Assembly (NCBI RefSeq): GCF_001422645.1 | Contig: NZ_LMLR01000001.1 | Span: 792,245-853,292 of the forward strand | Length of the DNA stretch: 61,048 nt | Direction of reading: 5' to 3' | DNA from: Arthrobacter sp. Leaf69 | GTDB taxonomy: Bacteria > Actinomycetota > Actinomycetes > Actinomycetales > Micrococcaceae | Part shown: positions 11,521 through 21,226 of the stretch, piece by piece | Layout of the letters: each line of letters begins with the position of its first letter | How positions within the stretch are numbered: the first letter of the stretch is position 1 | The notes under the pieces: model-generated | Database searches by the model: none | Told to the model about the DNA's origin: nothing | What the model saw: the letters and a program-made list of their open reading frames with translations, nothing else | Position numbers and translations under genes: made by a program

Positions 11521-13056
11521 TCAGTACCCGGAGAAGGAGTCCACGCGGACCCGCCGCGCCCCGGCCTGGCGGGCGGCGGTGCGGAGGGAACGGACGCTCG
11601 CGGGCGAGCCGGACACGTAGACTTCACGGCCGGCGATGTCAGGGACCAGCTCCTTCAGCGCCGCGCCGTCGATCCGGGCCGCGCCGGCGTCCTGCATAAA
11701 GGCGGGCGGCGGGGAGCCGTCGGAAAGCCTCGCGATGACCCGCACCCCGGCACGTTCCAGTTCTTCGGCATAGGCGAGCTCGCCGGTGGTCCGGGCGAGG
11801 TACAGCAGGACCACGTCGCGGTCCCCGGCGGAGCCGTCGGACAGCTGGGCAAGGTATGGCGTGATGCCGATGCCCGCCGCGATGAGCAGCACCGGCGTTC
11901 CGGGATTCCGCGGCAGGACAAAGTCCCCGCCCACAGTCGTGGCCGTCAGCTCGTCGCCGGCCTCCAGGTCAAGGAGCGCCCGCTTGGCGGTGGACAGCGG
12001 ACCGGCCGTTCCCACACCGATCCTGAGCTCGGCGGAGCCCGGGGGACTGGTCAGGCTGAACACCCGCCGCCGGCCCTTGTGGTCGGCCTTCCCGTGTGGC
12101 AGGTTCAGTTCGATGTACTGCCCCGGGGTGAAGCGGAGCGGGCGCTCGGGCTGGAAGCTGAACTCCGTCGTCGTCGGGGTCAACGGCCGGGAGCTGCGGA
12201 AGCGGAGCAGGACGCGGCCGCGCTGCCCGGCGATGAAGGCGAGCGCATTGCCCGCCAGCAGCGCAAGCTCCGGGGAGTTGGCCACGAAGCCCAGGTTGTA
12301 GGGGACAGCGAACAGCAGGCCGACGACGGCGGCCAGCGCCAGCTGCTGCCACCGGCGCGGCGGCAGGGTGAGCGGCTCGGTCAGCATAAAGCCGACGAAG
12401 AACAGCACCGGGCGCTGGGCGATGGGCTGCCATAGCGCTTCGCCCAGGGACATGCCGGCGCGCAGTAGTTCCACGGCCACGGTTGACACCGCCACCAGCG
12501 TGAACACCGCCCCCATCAGCAGCTTCCGGACCCGGTACAGGACCAGCAGGGCCCCGGGCAGCACGAGCCAAAGCATCGCGGGGGTCGCGGCCCACCAGGT
12601 GGCGATATTGAGTCCCGTCAGCCCGGTGATGAAGGCTCCGGCCGCGGCGGGATTGAAAATGTGCCGGCCGCGCCAGGCCAGGGCGTACTTGGAGGCCGAT
12701 GCGAGCACGCAGGCCAGGGCAACACCGGCCAGGTCCAGGTACTGCAGCCCTGCCGAGAACTGCGTCGGCCAGAAGAGGAAATAGAGCAGCAACCCCGTGA
12801 TGAGCGAGGATTCAGAGTGCGGGCGCACGTGGAAGAGCGCTGCAATGGCACGGTTGGAGGCATACGTCAGGCCGAGGCAGAGCGCCAGATGGGCGATCAT
12901 CTCCGGGAGCCCGAACGTCAGCCACCCGAGCACGTTCAGGAGCAGGCTGTAGCCGGCCAGCACGGCAAGGACCCAGAGGACCAGCCGGTACATCGTGAAG
13001 CGGCCCAGCGCCGTGTCCAGCCGTGAACCGATCGGAGTGGAAATTGTGGCGGTCAT
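11521..13056 (-). CDS. RnfD/NqrB-like membrane protein fused to an FNR-type reductase
   Basis: A 511-residue two-part protein. Residues 1 to about 270 hold several membrane helices with RnfD/NqrB features: GRHIFNPAAAGAF and FFVGFMLTEPLTLPPRRW. Residues from about 285 form a ferredoxin-NADP reductase module: FTPGQYIEL and RRRVFSLTSPPG for FAD, AAGIGITPYLAQ for NAD(P), ending in DSFSGY. I do not see the SGAT-type flavinylation motif that RnfD/NqrB carry, so this subunit may not be a target of ApbE. It starts in an ATGA overlap with apbE. Likely role: pass electrons from NAD(P)H through the membrane to the flavinylated lipoprotein encoded upstream. The terminal acceptor is unknown. Confidence 0.85.
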   Translation of the reverse strand: MTATISTPIGSRLDTALGRFTMYRLVLWVLAVLAGYSLLLNVLGWLTFGLPEMIAHLALCLGLTYASNRAIAALFHVRPHSESSLITGLLLYFLFWPTQFSAGLQYLDLAGVALACVLASASKYALAWRGRHIFNPAAAGAFITGLTGLNIATWWAATPAMLWLVLPGALLVLYRVRKLLMGAVFTLVAVSTVAVELLRAGMSLGEALWQPIAQRPVLFFVGFMLTEPLTLPPRRWQQLALAAVVGLLFAVPYNLGFVANSPELALLAGNALAFIAGQRGRVLLRFRSSRPLTPTTTEFSFQPERPLRFTPGQYIELNLPHGKADHKGRRRVFSLTSPPGSAELRIGVGTAGPLSTAKRALLDLEAGDELTATTVGGDFVLPRNPGTPVLLIAAGIGITPYLAQLSDGSAGDRDVVLLYLARTTGELAYAEELERAGVRVIARLSDGSPPPAFMQDAGAARIDGAALKELVPDIAGREVYVSGSPASVRSLRTAARQAGARRVRVDSFSGY

Positions 13057-13925
13057 GAGAACAGCACCCCTTCAAAATCGGCCGAATACTCCGCGTGGCC
13101 GTCCGAGTAGACGGTCAGCCACGAACAGTCGAACTCCTGCTGCAGCCGGAACCCGTCGACGAAAAACAGGGCCGTTGCCAGCGCATCGGCCGTCATGGCG
13201 CTCGCCGCCATGGCCCAGCTTGCGACGACGGTGCGTACCGGCGCGCCGGTGGTGCCGTCCAGCACGTGATGCAGTCCGTCGCCCCAGGCCCGCCGGTTGG
13301 CGGCGGAGGCACAGAGTGCGCCGGTCCCGAGGCTGACGATTCCAATCGCCCGGGCCGGATCGTAGGGATGCTCGAGGCCCACGTCCACCGGCGCGGGCCC
13401 GGCGTTGAGCAAATCACCGCTCGCATCGATGAAGTGCTCTCGGACGCCTCCTTCGCGCAGCACGGCCGACAAGAGATCCGCCAGTTGCCCCTTTCCGGCC
13501 GCCCCGACGTCGATCACCACCGGGGCGCGGGTGGTCAGCACGGTGCCCTGCCAGTCCAGCACGTCGTCCCAGGGCGGGGCGGGCTGCGGCGGGCCATCCT
13601 GGCGCAGGGAGTAGCCGGCGTCGTAGCCGAGGTGTTCCAGGCTGCCGCCAATCAGCGGGGTCATGGCCCCGCCGCTGAGCCGGTACAGGGTTTCGTAGAG
13701 CGGCCCCAGGGCCGCGGCCCCGGCGGGAAGCTCGTAGCGTCCCGGCTGCCGCGCGGCGCCCGCGATTAGCGAGTCCGGCCGGAAACGGGACCAGGCGGCG
13801 TCGTAATCTGCCACGGTGTCCAGCAGCTGGCGGCGGTGCGCGCCGGAGAGCGGGGACGGCGTCGAGATCTCCCAGCGGGTACCAATCCCGTCGAAGCTGA
13901 AGCCCGTCCAGCCCGGATGCGGCAC
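13053..13925 (-). CDS. apbE: FAD:protein FMN transferase (ApbE)
   Basis: A 290-residue ApbE-family enzyme, which links FMN from FAD to a Thr/Ser of a target protein using Mg2+. Visible motifs: DAAWSRFRPDS near the N-terminus, GAAGKGQLADLL (conserved Lys and Asp), the metal-site-like DASGDLL, and TADALATALFF near the C-terminus. It is shorter than many ApbE proteins (about 330-350) and has no signal peptide. A GTG start is fixed by a strong AGGAGGAGG site 4 nt upstream. It overlaps the reductase fusion by 4 nt, and its likely substrate is the FMN-binding lipoprotein just upstream. Confidence 0.92.
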   Translation of the reverse strand: MPHPGWTGFSFDGIGTRWEISTPSPLSGAHRRQLLDTVADYDAAWSRFRPDSLIAGAARQPGRYELPAGAAALGPLYETLYRLSGGAMTPLIGGSLEHLGYDAGYSLRQDGPPQPAPPWDDVLDWQGTVLTTRAPVVIDVGAAGKGQLADLLSAVLREGGVREHFIDASGDLLNAGPAPVDVGLEHPYDPARAIGIVSLGTGALCASAANRRAWGDGLHHVLDGTTGAPVRTVVASWAMAASAMTADALATALFFVDGFRLQQEFDCSWLTVYSDGHAEYSADFEGVLFS

Positions 13926-13963
13926 GTTTCCTCCTCCTGCTACTGGCAGGTTACGACTTGCTG

Positions 13964-14398
13964 CTACGCCTGGGCCTCGGACTTGATCTTTTCCACGGCC
14001 TGGTTGAAGCCGCCGCTGGTCAGCGACGAACCGGCCACCTTTGAGACCTTGATCTCGTCGAGCTGCTTGCCGACGATCTGGGACTGGATGCCGCCGGCGA
14101 ACTCGCCCTGGAACTTCCGGGTGTTCGGGTTGGACGGGTGCTGGGTGATCTTGACGTCGGTCACGGCTCCGCCGGCAAGCGTCAGTTCGACGCCCACGGT
14201 CTCGTTGCCGTTCGGTGAGACGTAGTTTCCGTCGGCGCTGTAGGTGCCGTCCTGGTAGCTGCCGCCCGTTGCGGCAGACGGCGCGGCGGAGGTGTTCTGC
14301 GGGCCGGAGGCCTGTCCGGGCGCGCAACCAGCCGCGGAACCGGCCAAGGAAAGTCCGGCGATGCCGACGACTACGCTTTTTCGGAGAGAGGTGTTCAT
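13964..14398 (-). CDS. FMN-binding domain lipoprotein
   Basis: A 144-residue secreted lipoprotein: basic start, hydrophobic stretch and lipobox SAAGC giving an N-terminal lipid-modified Cys, then a Ser/Ala linker and a small FMN_bind domain (TYSADGNYVSPNG, VELTLAGGAVTDVKI, QHPSNPNT). The covalent-flavin site appears as VAGSSLTSGGF near the C-terminus; related domains have SGATYTS here, so the acceptor would be a Ser rather than the usual Thr. First gene of the module with apbE and the RnfD-like reductase. An alternative ATG at 14410 (adding 4 residues) has a weak AGAGA site and is possible. Confidence 0.87.
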   Translation of the reverse strand: MNTSLRKSVVVGIAGLSLAGSAAGCAPGQASGPQNTSAAPSAATGGSYQDGTYSADGNYVSPNGNETVGVELTLAGGAVTDVKITQHPSNPNTRKFQGEFAGGIQSQIVGKQLDEIKVSKVAGSSLTSGGFNQAVEKIKSEAQA

Positions 14399-14604
14399 GC
14401 AGCGGCTCATTTCTCTGGCGACGATCGGATGGGGAGTGAACGCCGAAGCCCGCCAGGGGCGGCCCGCAGCTGACACTCCGATGACGACGTTTCTTTCAGC
14501 GTAGTGGTTCACCCTGTGATCCTGCCGCTACAAGCTGTGGTTTTTCCGCAGGCCGCCGGCGGGGTATGACGGGCGCCAAATTCCGCCACCCTGCGGGCCA
14601 CCGG

Positions 14605-14610
14605 TAGGCT
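14605..14610 (+). promoter_or_regulatory. -10 box for leaderless argS transcript
   Basis: TAGGCT ends 6 nt before the GTG start of argS, which itself shows no usual ribosome site. Confidence 0.5.
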
Positions 14611-14616
14611 GGAACT

Positions 14617-16281
14617 GTGACCCCTGAAGAACTCTCCCTCGCCATATCCGCCTGCCTGAAGGACGCCGTCGCCGCCGGTGAAATCGGGCTTTCCGCATCC
14701 GACGTCCCGGATGAGGTGCGCGTTGAGCGGCCGAAGAACCGGGACCACGGCGACTGGGCCACCAACATCGCCCTTCAACTGGCCAAAACAGCCGGCACCA
14801 ACCCTCGGGAGTTCGCCTCGGTCCTGAGCGCCCGGCTGAAGTCCATCGACGGTGTGTCCGCCGTCGACATCGCCGGCCCCGGGTTCCTGAACATCACCGT
14901 TGACGCCGCCGCCGCCGGCGCCCTCGCCAAGGCCATCGTCGAAGCCGGGCCGGCCTACGGCACCAACACCGCGCTCGCGGGCCACACGGTCAACATGGAG
15001 TTCGTCTCCGCGAACCCCACCGGGCCGCTGCACATCGGGCACACCCGCTGGGCTGCCCTGGGCGACGCGATCGCACGCGTCCTGCGGGCCTCCGGCGCGG
15101 ACGTCACGGCCGAGTACTACATCAACGACGCCGGATCGCAGATGAACGTCTTCGCGCACTCCGTGCTTTCGCGGCTCCACGGCCGCGGCGTCCCGGAGGG
15201 CGGCTACCCCGGCGAATACATCGCCGATCTTGGCCACGAGGTACTGACCCAGCATCCGGACATCCGTGAACTGACCGACGTCGCCGCGCTGCCGGTGATC
15301 CGCGGCGCGGCGTACAAGGCCCAGCTGCACGACATCAAGCGCACCCTCGCCGAGTTCGGCGTCGAATTCGACGTCTACTTCTCCGAGCAGGAACTCCACG
15401 ACGCCGGAGCGATCGAGGACGCCGTCGCACGGCTCCGGGAGCAGGGCCACGTCTACGACGACGGCGGTGCGGTCTGGCTGCGCACGACGGACTTCGGGGA
15501 CGACAAGGACCGTGTGATGATCCGCGCGAACGGCGAGCCGACCTACTTCGCCGCTGACGCCGCCTACTACCTGTCCAAGAAAGACCGCGGCTACACGGAA
15601 AAGATCTACCTGCTGGGCGCCGACCACCACGGCTACATCAACCGGCTCAAGGCCATTGCCGCCGCCGCCGGCGACGACCCCGAGGTCAATATCGAGGTCC
15701 TGATCGGCCAGCTGGTCTCCGTCAACGGCGCCAAGCTCTCCAAGCGTGCCGGAAACATCATTGAGCTCAAGGACCTCATCTCCTGGCTGGGCAAGGACGC
15801 GGTGCGTTACTCGCTGGCGCGTTTCCCGGCCGATTCGCCGCTGACGCTGGACCCGGAGCTGCTGAAGAAGCACAGCAACGAGAACCCGGTGTTCTACGTC
15901 CAGTACGCGCACGCCCGTTCCCGCGGCACCGCACGCAACGCCGTCGCGGCAGGGGTGGAGCGCCGTGTGGACGGCAAAGACTGCTTCGAGGCGTCCCTCC
16001 TGGAGCACGCGACCGAGAACGAACTGCTGTCCCACCTGGGCAGCTACCCGTCGATCGTGGCCAGGGCCGCCGAACTGCGCGAGCCGCACCGCGTGGCCCG
16101 CCACCTCGAGGTCATCGCCGGCGCCTACCACCGCTGGTACGATGCCTGCCGGGTGGCTCCGCAGGGCGACGAGCCGATAACCGACCTTAACCGCACGCGG
16201 CTGTGGCTCAACGATGCCACGAGCCAGGTGCTGGCGAACGGACTGGAACTGCTGGGCGTCTCGGCGCCGGAACGGATGTAA
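14617..16281 (+). CDS. argS: Arginyl-tRNA synthetase
   Basis: A 554-residue class I synthetase charging tRNA-Arg. It has the N-terminal ArgS additional domain (residues 1 to about 100), the HIGH signature as GPLHIGHTRWAALGDA, AEYYINDAGSQM, the KMSK-equivalent as AKLSKRAGN, and a helical C-terminal anticodon-binding domain ending in Met (ERM), as is common for ArgS. Start is GTG, supported by the upstream TAGGCT. It heads the conserved argS-lysA-hom-thrC-thrB cluster, with only 5 nt to lysA. Confidence 0.97.
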   Translation: MTPEELSLAISACLKDAVAAGEIGLSASDVPDEVRVERPKNRDHGDWATNIALQLAKTAGTNPREFASVLSARLKSIDGVSAVDIAGPGFLNITVDAAAAGALAKAIVEAGPAYGTNTALAGHTVNMEFVSANPTGPLHIGHTRWAALGDAIARVLRASGADVTAEYYINDAGSQMNVFAHSVLSRLHGRGVPEGGYPGEYIADLGHEVLTQHPDIRELTDVAALPVIRGAAYKAQLHDIKRTLAEFGVEFDVYFSEQELHDAGAIEDAVARLREQGHVYDDGGAVWLRTTDFGDDKDRVMIRANGEPTYFAADAAYYLSKKDRGYTEKIYLLGADHHGYINRLKAIAAAAGDDPEVNIEVLIGQLVSVNGAKLSKRAGNIIELKDLISWLGKDAVRYSLARFPADSPLTLDPELLKKHSNENPVFYVQYAHARSRGTARNAVAAGVERRVDGKDCFEASLLEHATENELLSHLGSYPSIVARAAELREPHRVARHLEVIAGAYHRWYDACRVAPQGDEPITDLNRTRLWLNDATSQVLANGLELLGVSAPERM

Positions 16282-16286
16282 CCGCC

Positions 16287-17786
16287 ATGACCACGAACCC
16301 GTCCAACCCTGCCCCGTCCCACCCTGCCGGCGCAGCCTCCCCTCTCGCGCCAAAGTGGCTGCAGGTCCCCGAGGACCTCAATGCCCTGCACGAGCCGATG
16401 TGGGCGGCCGGGGTCACCCGGGACGACTCCGGCGAACTCGCCATTGACGGCATTCCCGTCAGCGAGCTCCAGCGCCAGTTCGGCACGCCGCTGTTCGTGA
16501 TGAGCGAGAACGATTTCCGGGCCCGTGCCCGCGCCTTTTCCGACGCCTTCAACGACGCCTTCGCGGACATCTGCGGGGGAGTGGACGTCTACTATGCCGG
16601 TAAATCCTTCCTGTGCACCGCCGTCGTCCGCTGGGTGGAGGAAGAGGGCCTGCGGCTGGACACGGCATCGGGCGGGGAACTCGCCGTCGCCGCGCGCGCC
16701 GGGATCCCCGGCGCCGACGTCGCGCTGCACGGCAACAATAAGTCCGACAGCGAGATCCACCGCGCGCTGGACCTGCAGCTGGGCCGGATCGTGGTGGACA
16801 GCCTCGCCGAGCTTGAGCGCGTCGCCAAGATCGCCGAAGCCCGCGGAGAAACCGCCAGGGTTATGCTGCGCCTGACCCCGGGCGTCCATGCCCACACCCA
16901 CGAATTCATCGCCACGGCCCACGAGGACCAGAAGTTCGGCCTTTCCATGGCCGGGGACTCCACCGAACAGGCCGGCTTGTCTGCGGCGGAGGAGGCCGTG
17001 GCCGCGGCGTCGGCCTACGCCAGCATTGAACTGCTCGGCCTGCACTGCCATATCGGCTCGCAGATCTTCGAACCGGACGGCTTCGCCCTCGCCGCGGAAA
17101 AGCTGCTGGACTTCCTCGCCGCGATGCAGGCCAAGTACTCGATTGTGCTCCCCGAACTGGACCTCGGCGGCGGCTACGGCATCGCCTACACCCCTGTGGA
17201 TACCCCGCGGCCGGCCGCCGAAATCGCCCAGGCGATGGCCGCCGTCGTCCGCTCCAAGTGCGCCGAACTGGGGATCACCGCACCGCGGATCTCGATCGAA
17301 CCGGGGCGCGCGATCGTCGGCAGCACCACGTTCACCCTGTACGAAGTGGGTACGCTGAAGACCGTCCGGGTCGACGCCCCGGCGGCCGGCGAATCCGGCG
17401 ACCCGGAGAAAAACGTTACGTACCCGCGCCGGTATGTGTCGGTGGACGGCGGTATGAGCGACAACCCGCGTCCGGTGCTGTACGACGCGGATTACTCGGC
17501 GATTCTGGCCTCGCGGTCCTCGGACGCGGCCCCGGAGCTGTCCCGCGTAGTGGGCAAACATTGCGAGAGCGGCGACATAGTTGTTAGAGATGTATATCTG
17601 CCCGAGGACGTGGCAGCCGGTGATCTGCTCGCTGTACCGGGTACCGGCGCCTACTGCTGGGCCCTGTCAAGCAACTACAACTATCTGGCCCGGCCGGGCG
17701 TAGTCGCTGTGCGCGACGGATCTGCCCGGCTCATTGTCCGCGGGGAAACCGAAGAAGATCTGCTCAACCGCGACATGGGAGTCTGA
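16287..17786 (+). CDS. lysA: Diaminopimelate decarboxylase
   Basis: A 499-residue PLP enzyme catalysing the last step of lysine synthesis (meso-diaminopimelate to lysine). PLP-Lys is in VYYAGKSFLC, followed by ALHGNNKSDSE, the phosphate-binding GGGYGIAY, EPGRAIVG, and the C-terminal PGTGAYCWALSSNYN. The ATG lies 5 nt after the argS stop; an in-frame extension inside argS was rejected. There is no room for a lysine riboswitch, so regulation is probably through the upstream promoter. The stop abuts the hom start. Confidence 0.97.
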   Translation: MTTNPSNPAPSHPAGAASPLAPKWLQVPEDLNALHEPMWAAGVTRDDSGELAIDGIPVSELQRQFGTPLFVMSENDFRARARAFSDAFNDAFADICGGVDVYYAGKSFLCTAVVRWVEEEGLRLDTASGGELAVAARAGIPGADVALHGNNKSDSEIHRALDLQLGRIVVDSLAELERVAKIAEARGETARVMLRLTPGVHAHTHEFIATAHEDQKFGLSMAGDSTEQAGLSAAEEAVAAASAYASIELLGLHCHIGSQIFEPDGFALAAEKLLDFLAAMQAKYSIVLPELDLGGGYGIAYTPVDTPRPAAEIAQAMAAVVRSKCAELGITAPRISIEPGRAIVGSTTFTLYEVGTLKTVRVDAPAAGESGDPEKNVTYPRRYVSVDGGMSDNPRPVLYDADYSAILASRSSDAAPELSRVVGKHCESGDIVVRDVYLPEDVAAGDLLAVPGTGAYCWALSSNYNYLARPGVVAVRDGSARLIVRGETEEDLLNRDMGV

Positions 17787-19130
17787 ATGACCGAATTGCG
17801 AACCCTGAAAGTAGCCCTCTTGGGCTGTGGCAACGTCGGGGCCCAGGTTGCGCGGATTCTCCTTGACGACGCCGAGATGCTGGCGTCCCGCGCCGGCGCC
17901 CGCCTCGAGCTGGCCGGCATCGCCGTGCGCAACCTCGACGCACCCCGGGACGTCGAGCTGCCGCGCGGGCTGTTCACCACCGACGCCGAGACCCTGGTCA
18001 AGGACGCCGATCTGGTGATTGAGCTGATGGGCGGGATCGAACCCGCCCGGACCCTGATCCTGACCGCCATGCGGAACGGTGCCTGCGTGGTCACCGGCAA
18101 CAAGGCGCTCGTGGCCAAGGACGGTCCCACCCTCCACGAGGAAGCGGACAAGGCCGGCGTGCAGCTGTCCTACGAAGCCGCCGTCGCCGGTGCGATCCCC
18201 ATCCTGCGGCCCATCCGGGACAGCCTCTCCGGCGACCGGATCACCCGGGTGCTCGGAATCGTCAACGGCACCACCAACTTCATCCTGGACCAGATGGATT
18301 CCACCGGGGCCCAGTTCGCCGACGCCCTGGCAGAGGCCCAGCGCCTGGGCTACGCGGAAGCCGACCCCACCGCCGACGTCGAAGGCCACGACGCCGCGTC
18401 CAAGGCGGCGATCCTTGCCTCACTGTCCTTCCACACGCGCTTTTCCCTCGACGATGTGTACTGCGAGGGCATCAGCTCCGTCACCGCGGCGGACATCGCC
18501 GCGGCGAAGGACGCCGGTTTTGTGATCAAGTTGCTGGCGATCGCCGAAAAGCTGGAGGCCACAGGCGGGGAAACAAGCACGGAAGCAGCCGACGGCAACA
18601 CCGGCGTCTCCGTGCGCGTGCACCCGACGTTGCTGCCGCGCGAACACCCGCTGGCAGCCGTCCACGGCGCCTTCAACGCCGTCTTCGTCGAGGCTGAAAA
18701 CGCCGGCGAGCTGATGTTCTACGGCCAGGGCGCCGGCGGCAAACCCACCGCCTCGGCCGTGATGGGCGACCTGATCTCCGCCGCCCGCAGCATCGTCCTG
18801 GGCGGCCCCGGCCGCGCAGAGACCACAACCGGCCAGGTTGTTGCGCTTCCCATCACCTCCGCGGTCACCAGCTACTACATCGGCCTGGACGTCGCCGACC
18901 AGCCCGGTGTGCTGGCAAAAATCGCCCGTCTCTTCGCGGAGCACGGGGTATCCATTGAAATCATGCGGCAGACCATCCACCGCGATGCCGATTCCAACGT
19001 TGAATCAGCAGAACTTCGGATCGTGACCCACCGCGCAAGCGAGGCTGCACTGGCAGCCACCGTCGAGGCCGTCAAGGGCCTGGACGTCATCAATTCCGTT
19101 ACATCCGTACTGCGGGTAGAAGGAGTCTAA
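17787..19130 (+). CDS. hom: Homoserine dehydrogenase
   Basis: A 447-residue enzyme reducing aspartate semialdehyde to homoserine. N-terminal NAD(P) motif LLGCGNVGAQVARIL, substrate region ANKALVAKDG and YEAAVAGAIPI, signature VNGTTNFIL and YAEADPTADVEGHDAASK, then a C-terminal ACT domain (GVLAKIARLFAEHGVSIEIM) that in this family gives threonine feedback. The ATG directly follows the lysA TGA and the stop directly precedes thrC, consistent with one transcript. Confidence 0.97.
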   Translation: MTELRTLKVALLGCGNVGAQVARILLDDAEMLASRAGARLELAGIAVRNLDAPRDVELPRGLFTTDAETLVKDADLVIELMGGIEPARTLILTAMRNGACVVTGNKALVAKDGPTLHEEADKAGVQLSYEAAVAGAIPILRPIRDSLSGDRITRVLGIVNGTTNFILDQMDSTGAQFADALAEAQRLGYAEADPTADVEGHDAASKAAILASLSFHTRFSLDDVYCEGISSVTAADIAAAKDAGFVIKLLAIAEKLEATGGETSTEAADGNTGVSVRVHPTLLPREHPLAAVHGAFNAVFVEAENAGELMFYGQGAGGKPTASAVMGDLISAARSIVLGGPGRAETTTGQVVALPITSAVTSYYIGLDVADQPGVLAKIARLFAEHGVSIEIMRQTIHRDADSNVESAELRIVTHRASEAALAATVEAVKGLDVINSVTSVLRVEGV

Positions 19131-20237
19131 GTGGCTCACCAATGGCGCGGCGTCATCCGCGAATACGCTGAACGTCTGCCCGTGACCGAGGAGACGACGG
19201 TCATCACCCTGGGGGAGGGTGGCACGCCGCTCGTCTACGCGCAACAGCTTTCCGCGCTCACCGGCAGTGACGTCTACCTCAAGGTCGAGGGGATGAACCC
19301 GACAGGCTCCTTCAAGGACCGCGGCATGACCATGGCCATGACGGCTGCGGTTGCCGCGGGTGCCAAGGCCGTGGTGTGCGCCTCCACGGGCAACACGTCC
19401 GCCTCCGCCGCCGCCTACGCCACCGCGGCCGGTCTCAAGTGTGTGGTCCTGGTACCCGAAGGCAAGATCTCGATGGGCAAGCTGAGCCAGGCGATCGCGC
19501 ACGGCGCAACCCTGCTGCAGGTTGACGGCAACTTTGACGACTGCCTGGACATCGCCCGCAAGCTGGGGGAGTCCTACCCGGTGTTCCTGGTCAACTCGGT
19601 CAACCCTGCCCGGATCGAGGGCCAGAAGACCGGTGCCTTCGAGGTGGTCGATTGGCTCGGTGACGCTCCGGACTTCCATGTGCTCCCGGTTGGCAACGCG
19701 GGCAACATCACCGCGTACTGGAAGGGCTACAAGGAATACTGCGTGCCCTTCGAGTCCATCACCGCCGGCACGCTGGCCGCGGTCTCCACCCGGACCCCGG
19801 TTATGTGGGGCTTCCAGGCTGCCGGCGCGGCCCCGTTCGTCGCAGGCCACCCGATCACGGAACCCGACACGATCGCGACCGCCATCCGGATCGGCAATCC
19901 CGCGTCCTGGGACACCGCAGTCGCCGCGCGCGACGAGTCCGGCGGTGTGATCGAGGCCGTGACCGACGAGGAAATCCTGTCTGCCCACCGCTGGTTGTCC
20001 GCCCGTGAAGGCGTCTTCGTCGAGCCGGGCTCCGCTGCCGGCGTCGCCGGACTGATTAAGAAGCATGCTGCCGGTGAAGTGCCGTCGGGCAAGACCATCG
20101 TCATCACGGTCACCGGCCACGGCCTGAAGGATCCGCAGTGGGCGCTCCGCACCGAGGACGGCAGCGAAGTGCAGCCGGTCAAGGTCGCGAACGACGTGGT
20201 CACCGTGGCCACAGCCCTGGGACTGGAAGAAAAATAA
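19131..20237 (+). CDS. thrC: Threonine synthase
   Basis: A 368-residue PLP enzyme converting O-phosphohomoserine to threonine. The PLP lysine is in [12 protein letters not shown], substrate and PLP-phosphate motifs are [14 protein letters not shown] and [15 protein letters not shown]. It is of the compact threonine-synthase type. The GTG start follows the hom stop with no gap. Next gene thrB starts 2 nt after its stop. Confidence 0.97.
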   Translation: MAHQWRGVIREYAERLPVTEETTVITLGEGGTPLVYAQQLSALTGSDVYLKVEGMNPTGSFKDRGMTMAMTAAVAAGAKAVVCASTGNTSASAAAYATAAGLKCVVLVPEGKISMGKLSQAIAHGATLLQVDGNFDDCLDIARKLGESYPVFLVNSVNPARIEGQKTGAFEVVDWLGDAPDFHVLPVGNAGNITAYWKGYKEYCVPFESITAGTLAAVSTRTPVMWGFQAAGAAPFVAGHPITEPDTIATAIRIGNPASWDTAVAARDESGGVIEAVTDEEILSAHRWLSAREGVFVEPGSAAGVAGLIKKHAAGEVPSGKTIVITVTGHGLKDPQWALRTEDGSEVQPVKVANDVVTVATALGLEEK

Positions 20238-20239
20238 CC

Positions 20240-21226
20240 GTGGAAACCACCCTCACCATCCCGGCCGAGTCCGCCGCGGACACGCCGGCGGTTCCGGCCG
20301 GTCAGCTCGTGACGGTCCGCGTGCCGGCCACGAGCGCGAACCTCGGTCCCGGATATGACAGCCTGGGCCTGGCGCTGACGCTGTTCGACACCCTGACGGT
20401 GGAAACCCTGGACAGCGGCGAGCTGGAGTTCGAGCTCAGCGGGGAAGGCGCGGAGTCCCTGCCGCGCGACGCCAGCCATCTGGTGGTCAAGGCCCTCACG
20501 GAGGCCCTGCACCGCCTGGGCTTCCGGCACGAGGGCCTGCGAATTACCGCAGACAACATCAATCCGCACGGCAGGGGACTGGGCTCTTCGGCCAGTGCCG
20601 TGGTGGCCGCCGTGACCGCCGCCAATGCCCTCGTCCCCGAGGCATCGCGCCGGGACAGGGACTGGGTCCTGCAGCTGACGAGTGAGATGGAAGGCCATCC
20701 GGACAACGTCGCACCTGCGATTTTCGGCGGACTGGCGCTGTCATGGCAGGACAGTGACCAGTACAGCAGCACGTGCGCAGAGGTAGCCGCCGAGGTTATC
20801 CCCGTGGTGGCCGTACCTGACTTTGAACTTTCCACCGAAGTGGCCCGGGCGCTGCTGCCCGCCTCGGTGGGCCACCACGCCGCGGCGATGAATTCCGGAC
20901 GGGCGGCCCTGCTGATCCACGCGCTGACGCATAAGCCGGAATTCCTGCTGGCCGGCACCGAGGACTACCTGCACCAGAGCTATCGCGCGGAGGCCATGCG
21001 GCCCAGCGCTGACCTGATCGCCGCGCTGCGGCGCGCCGGCTTTGCCGCCGTCGTCTCCGGAGCCGGTCCCACCGTGCTGGTCCTGGCCAACGGAGAGGCC
21101 CAGGCCGAGGCCGCCGTCGAGTTCATCGGCTCCTTCACGGCAGGCAACACGCCGGGCGTGGGCTGGCGTGTGATGAAGCTGGCTGTGGACGTTGAAGGTG
21201 CTAAAGTGGAAGTGCACCGGCGGTAA
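20240..21226 (+). CDS. thrB: Homoserine kinase
   Basis: A 328-residue GHMP kinase phosphorylating homoserine. Visible: N-terminal VPATSANLGPGYDSLGLAL, ATP loop HGRGLGSSASAVVAAV, and C-terminal SGAGPTVLVLA. GTG start 2 nt after thrC. It completes the threonine branch encoded by hom-thrC-thrB and is last before the long rho leader. Confidence 0.97.
   Translation: METTLTIPAESAADTPAVPAGQLVTVRVPATSANLGPGYDSLGLALTLFDTLTVETLDSGELEFELSGEGAESLPRDASHLVVKALTEALHRLGFRHEGLRITADNINPHGRGLGSSASAVVAAVTAANALVPEASRRDRDWVLQLTSEMEGHPDNVAPAIFGGLALSWQDSDQYSSTCAEVAAEVIPVVAVPDFELSTEVARALLPASVGHHAAAMNSGRAALLIHALTHKPEFLLAGTEDYLHQSYRAEAMRPSADLIAALRRAGFAAVVSGAGPTVLVLANGEAQAEAAVEFIGSFTAGNTPGVGWRVMKLAVDVEGAKVEVHRR

Noticed and set aside
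16282..16286. Lysine riboswitch before lysA
   Set aside because: Only 5 nt separate argS and lysA, so there is no space for one.
14509..16353. 614-codon open frame antisense to argS
   Set aside because: Shadow of argS; no coherent protein features.
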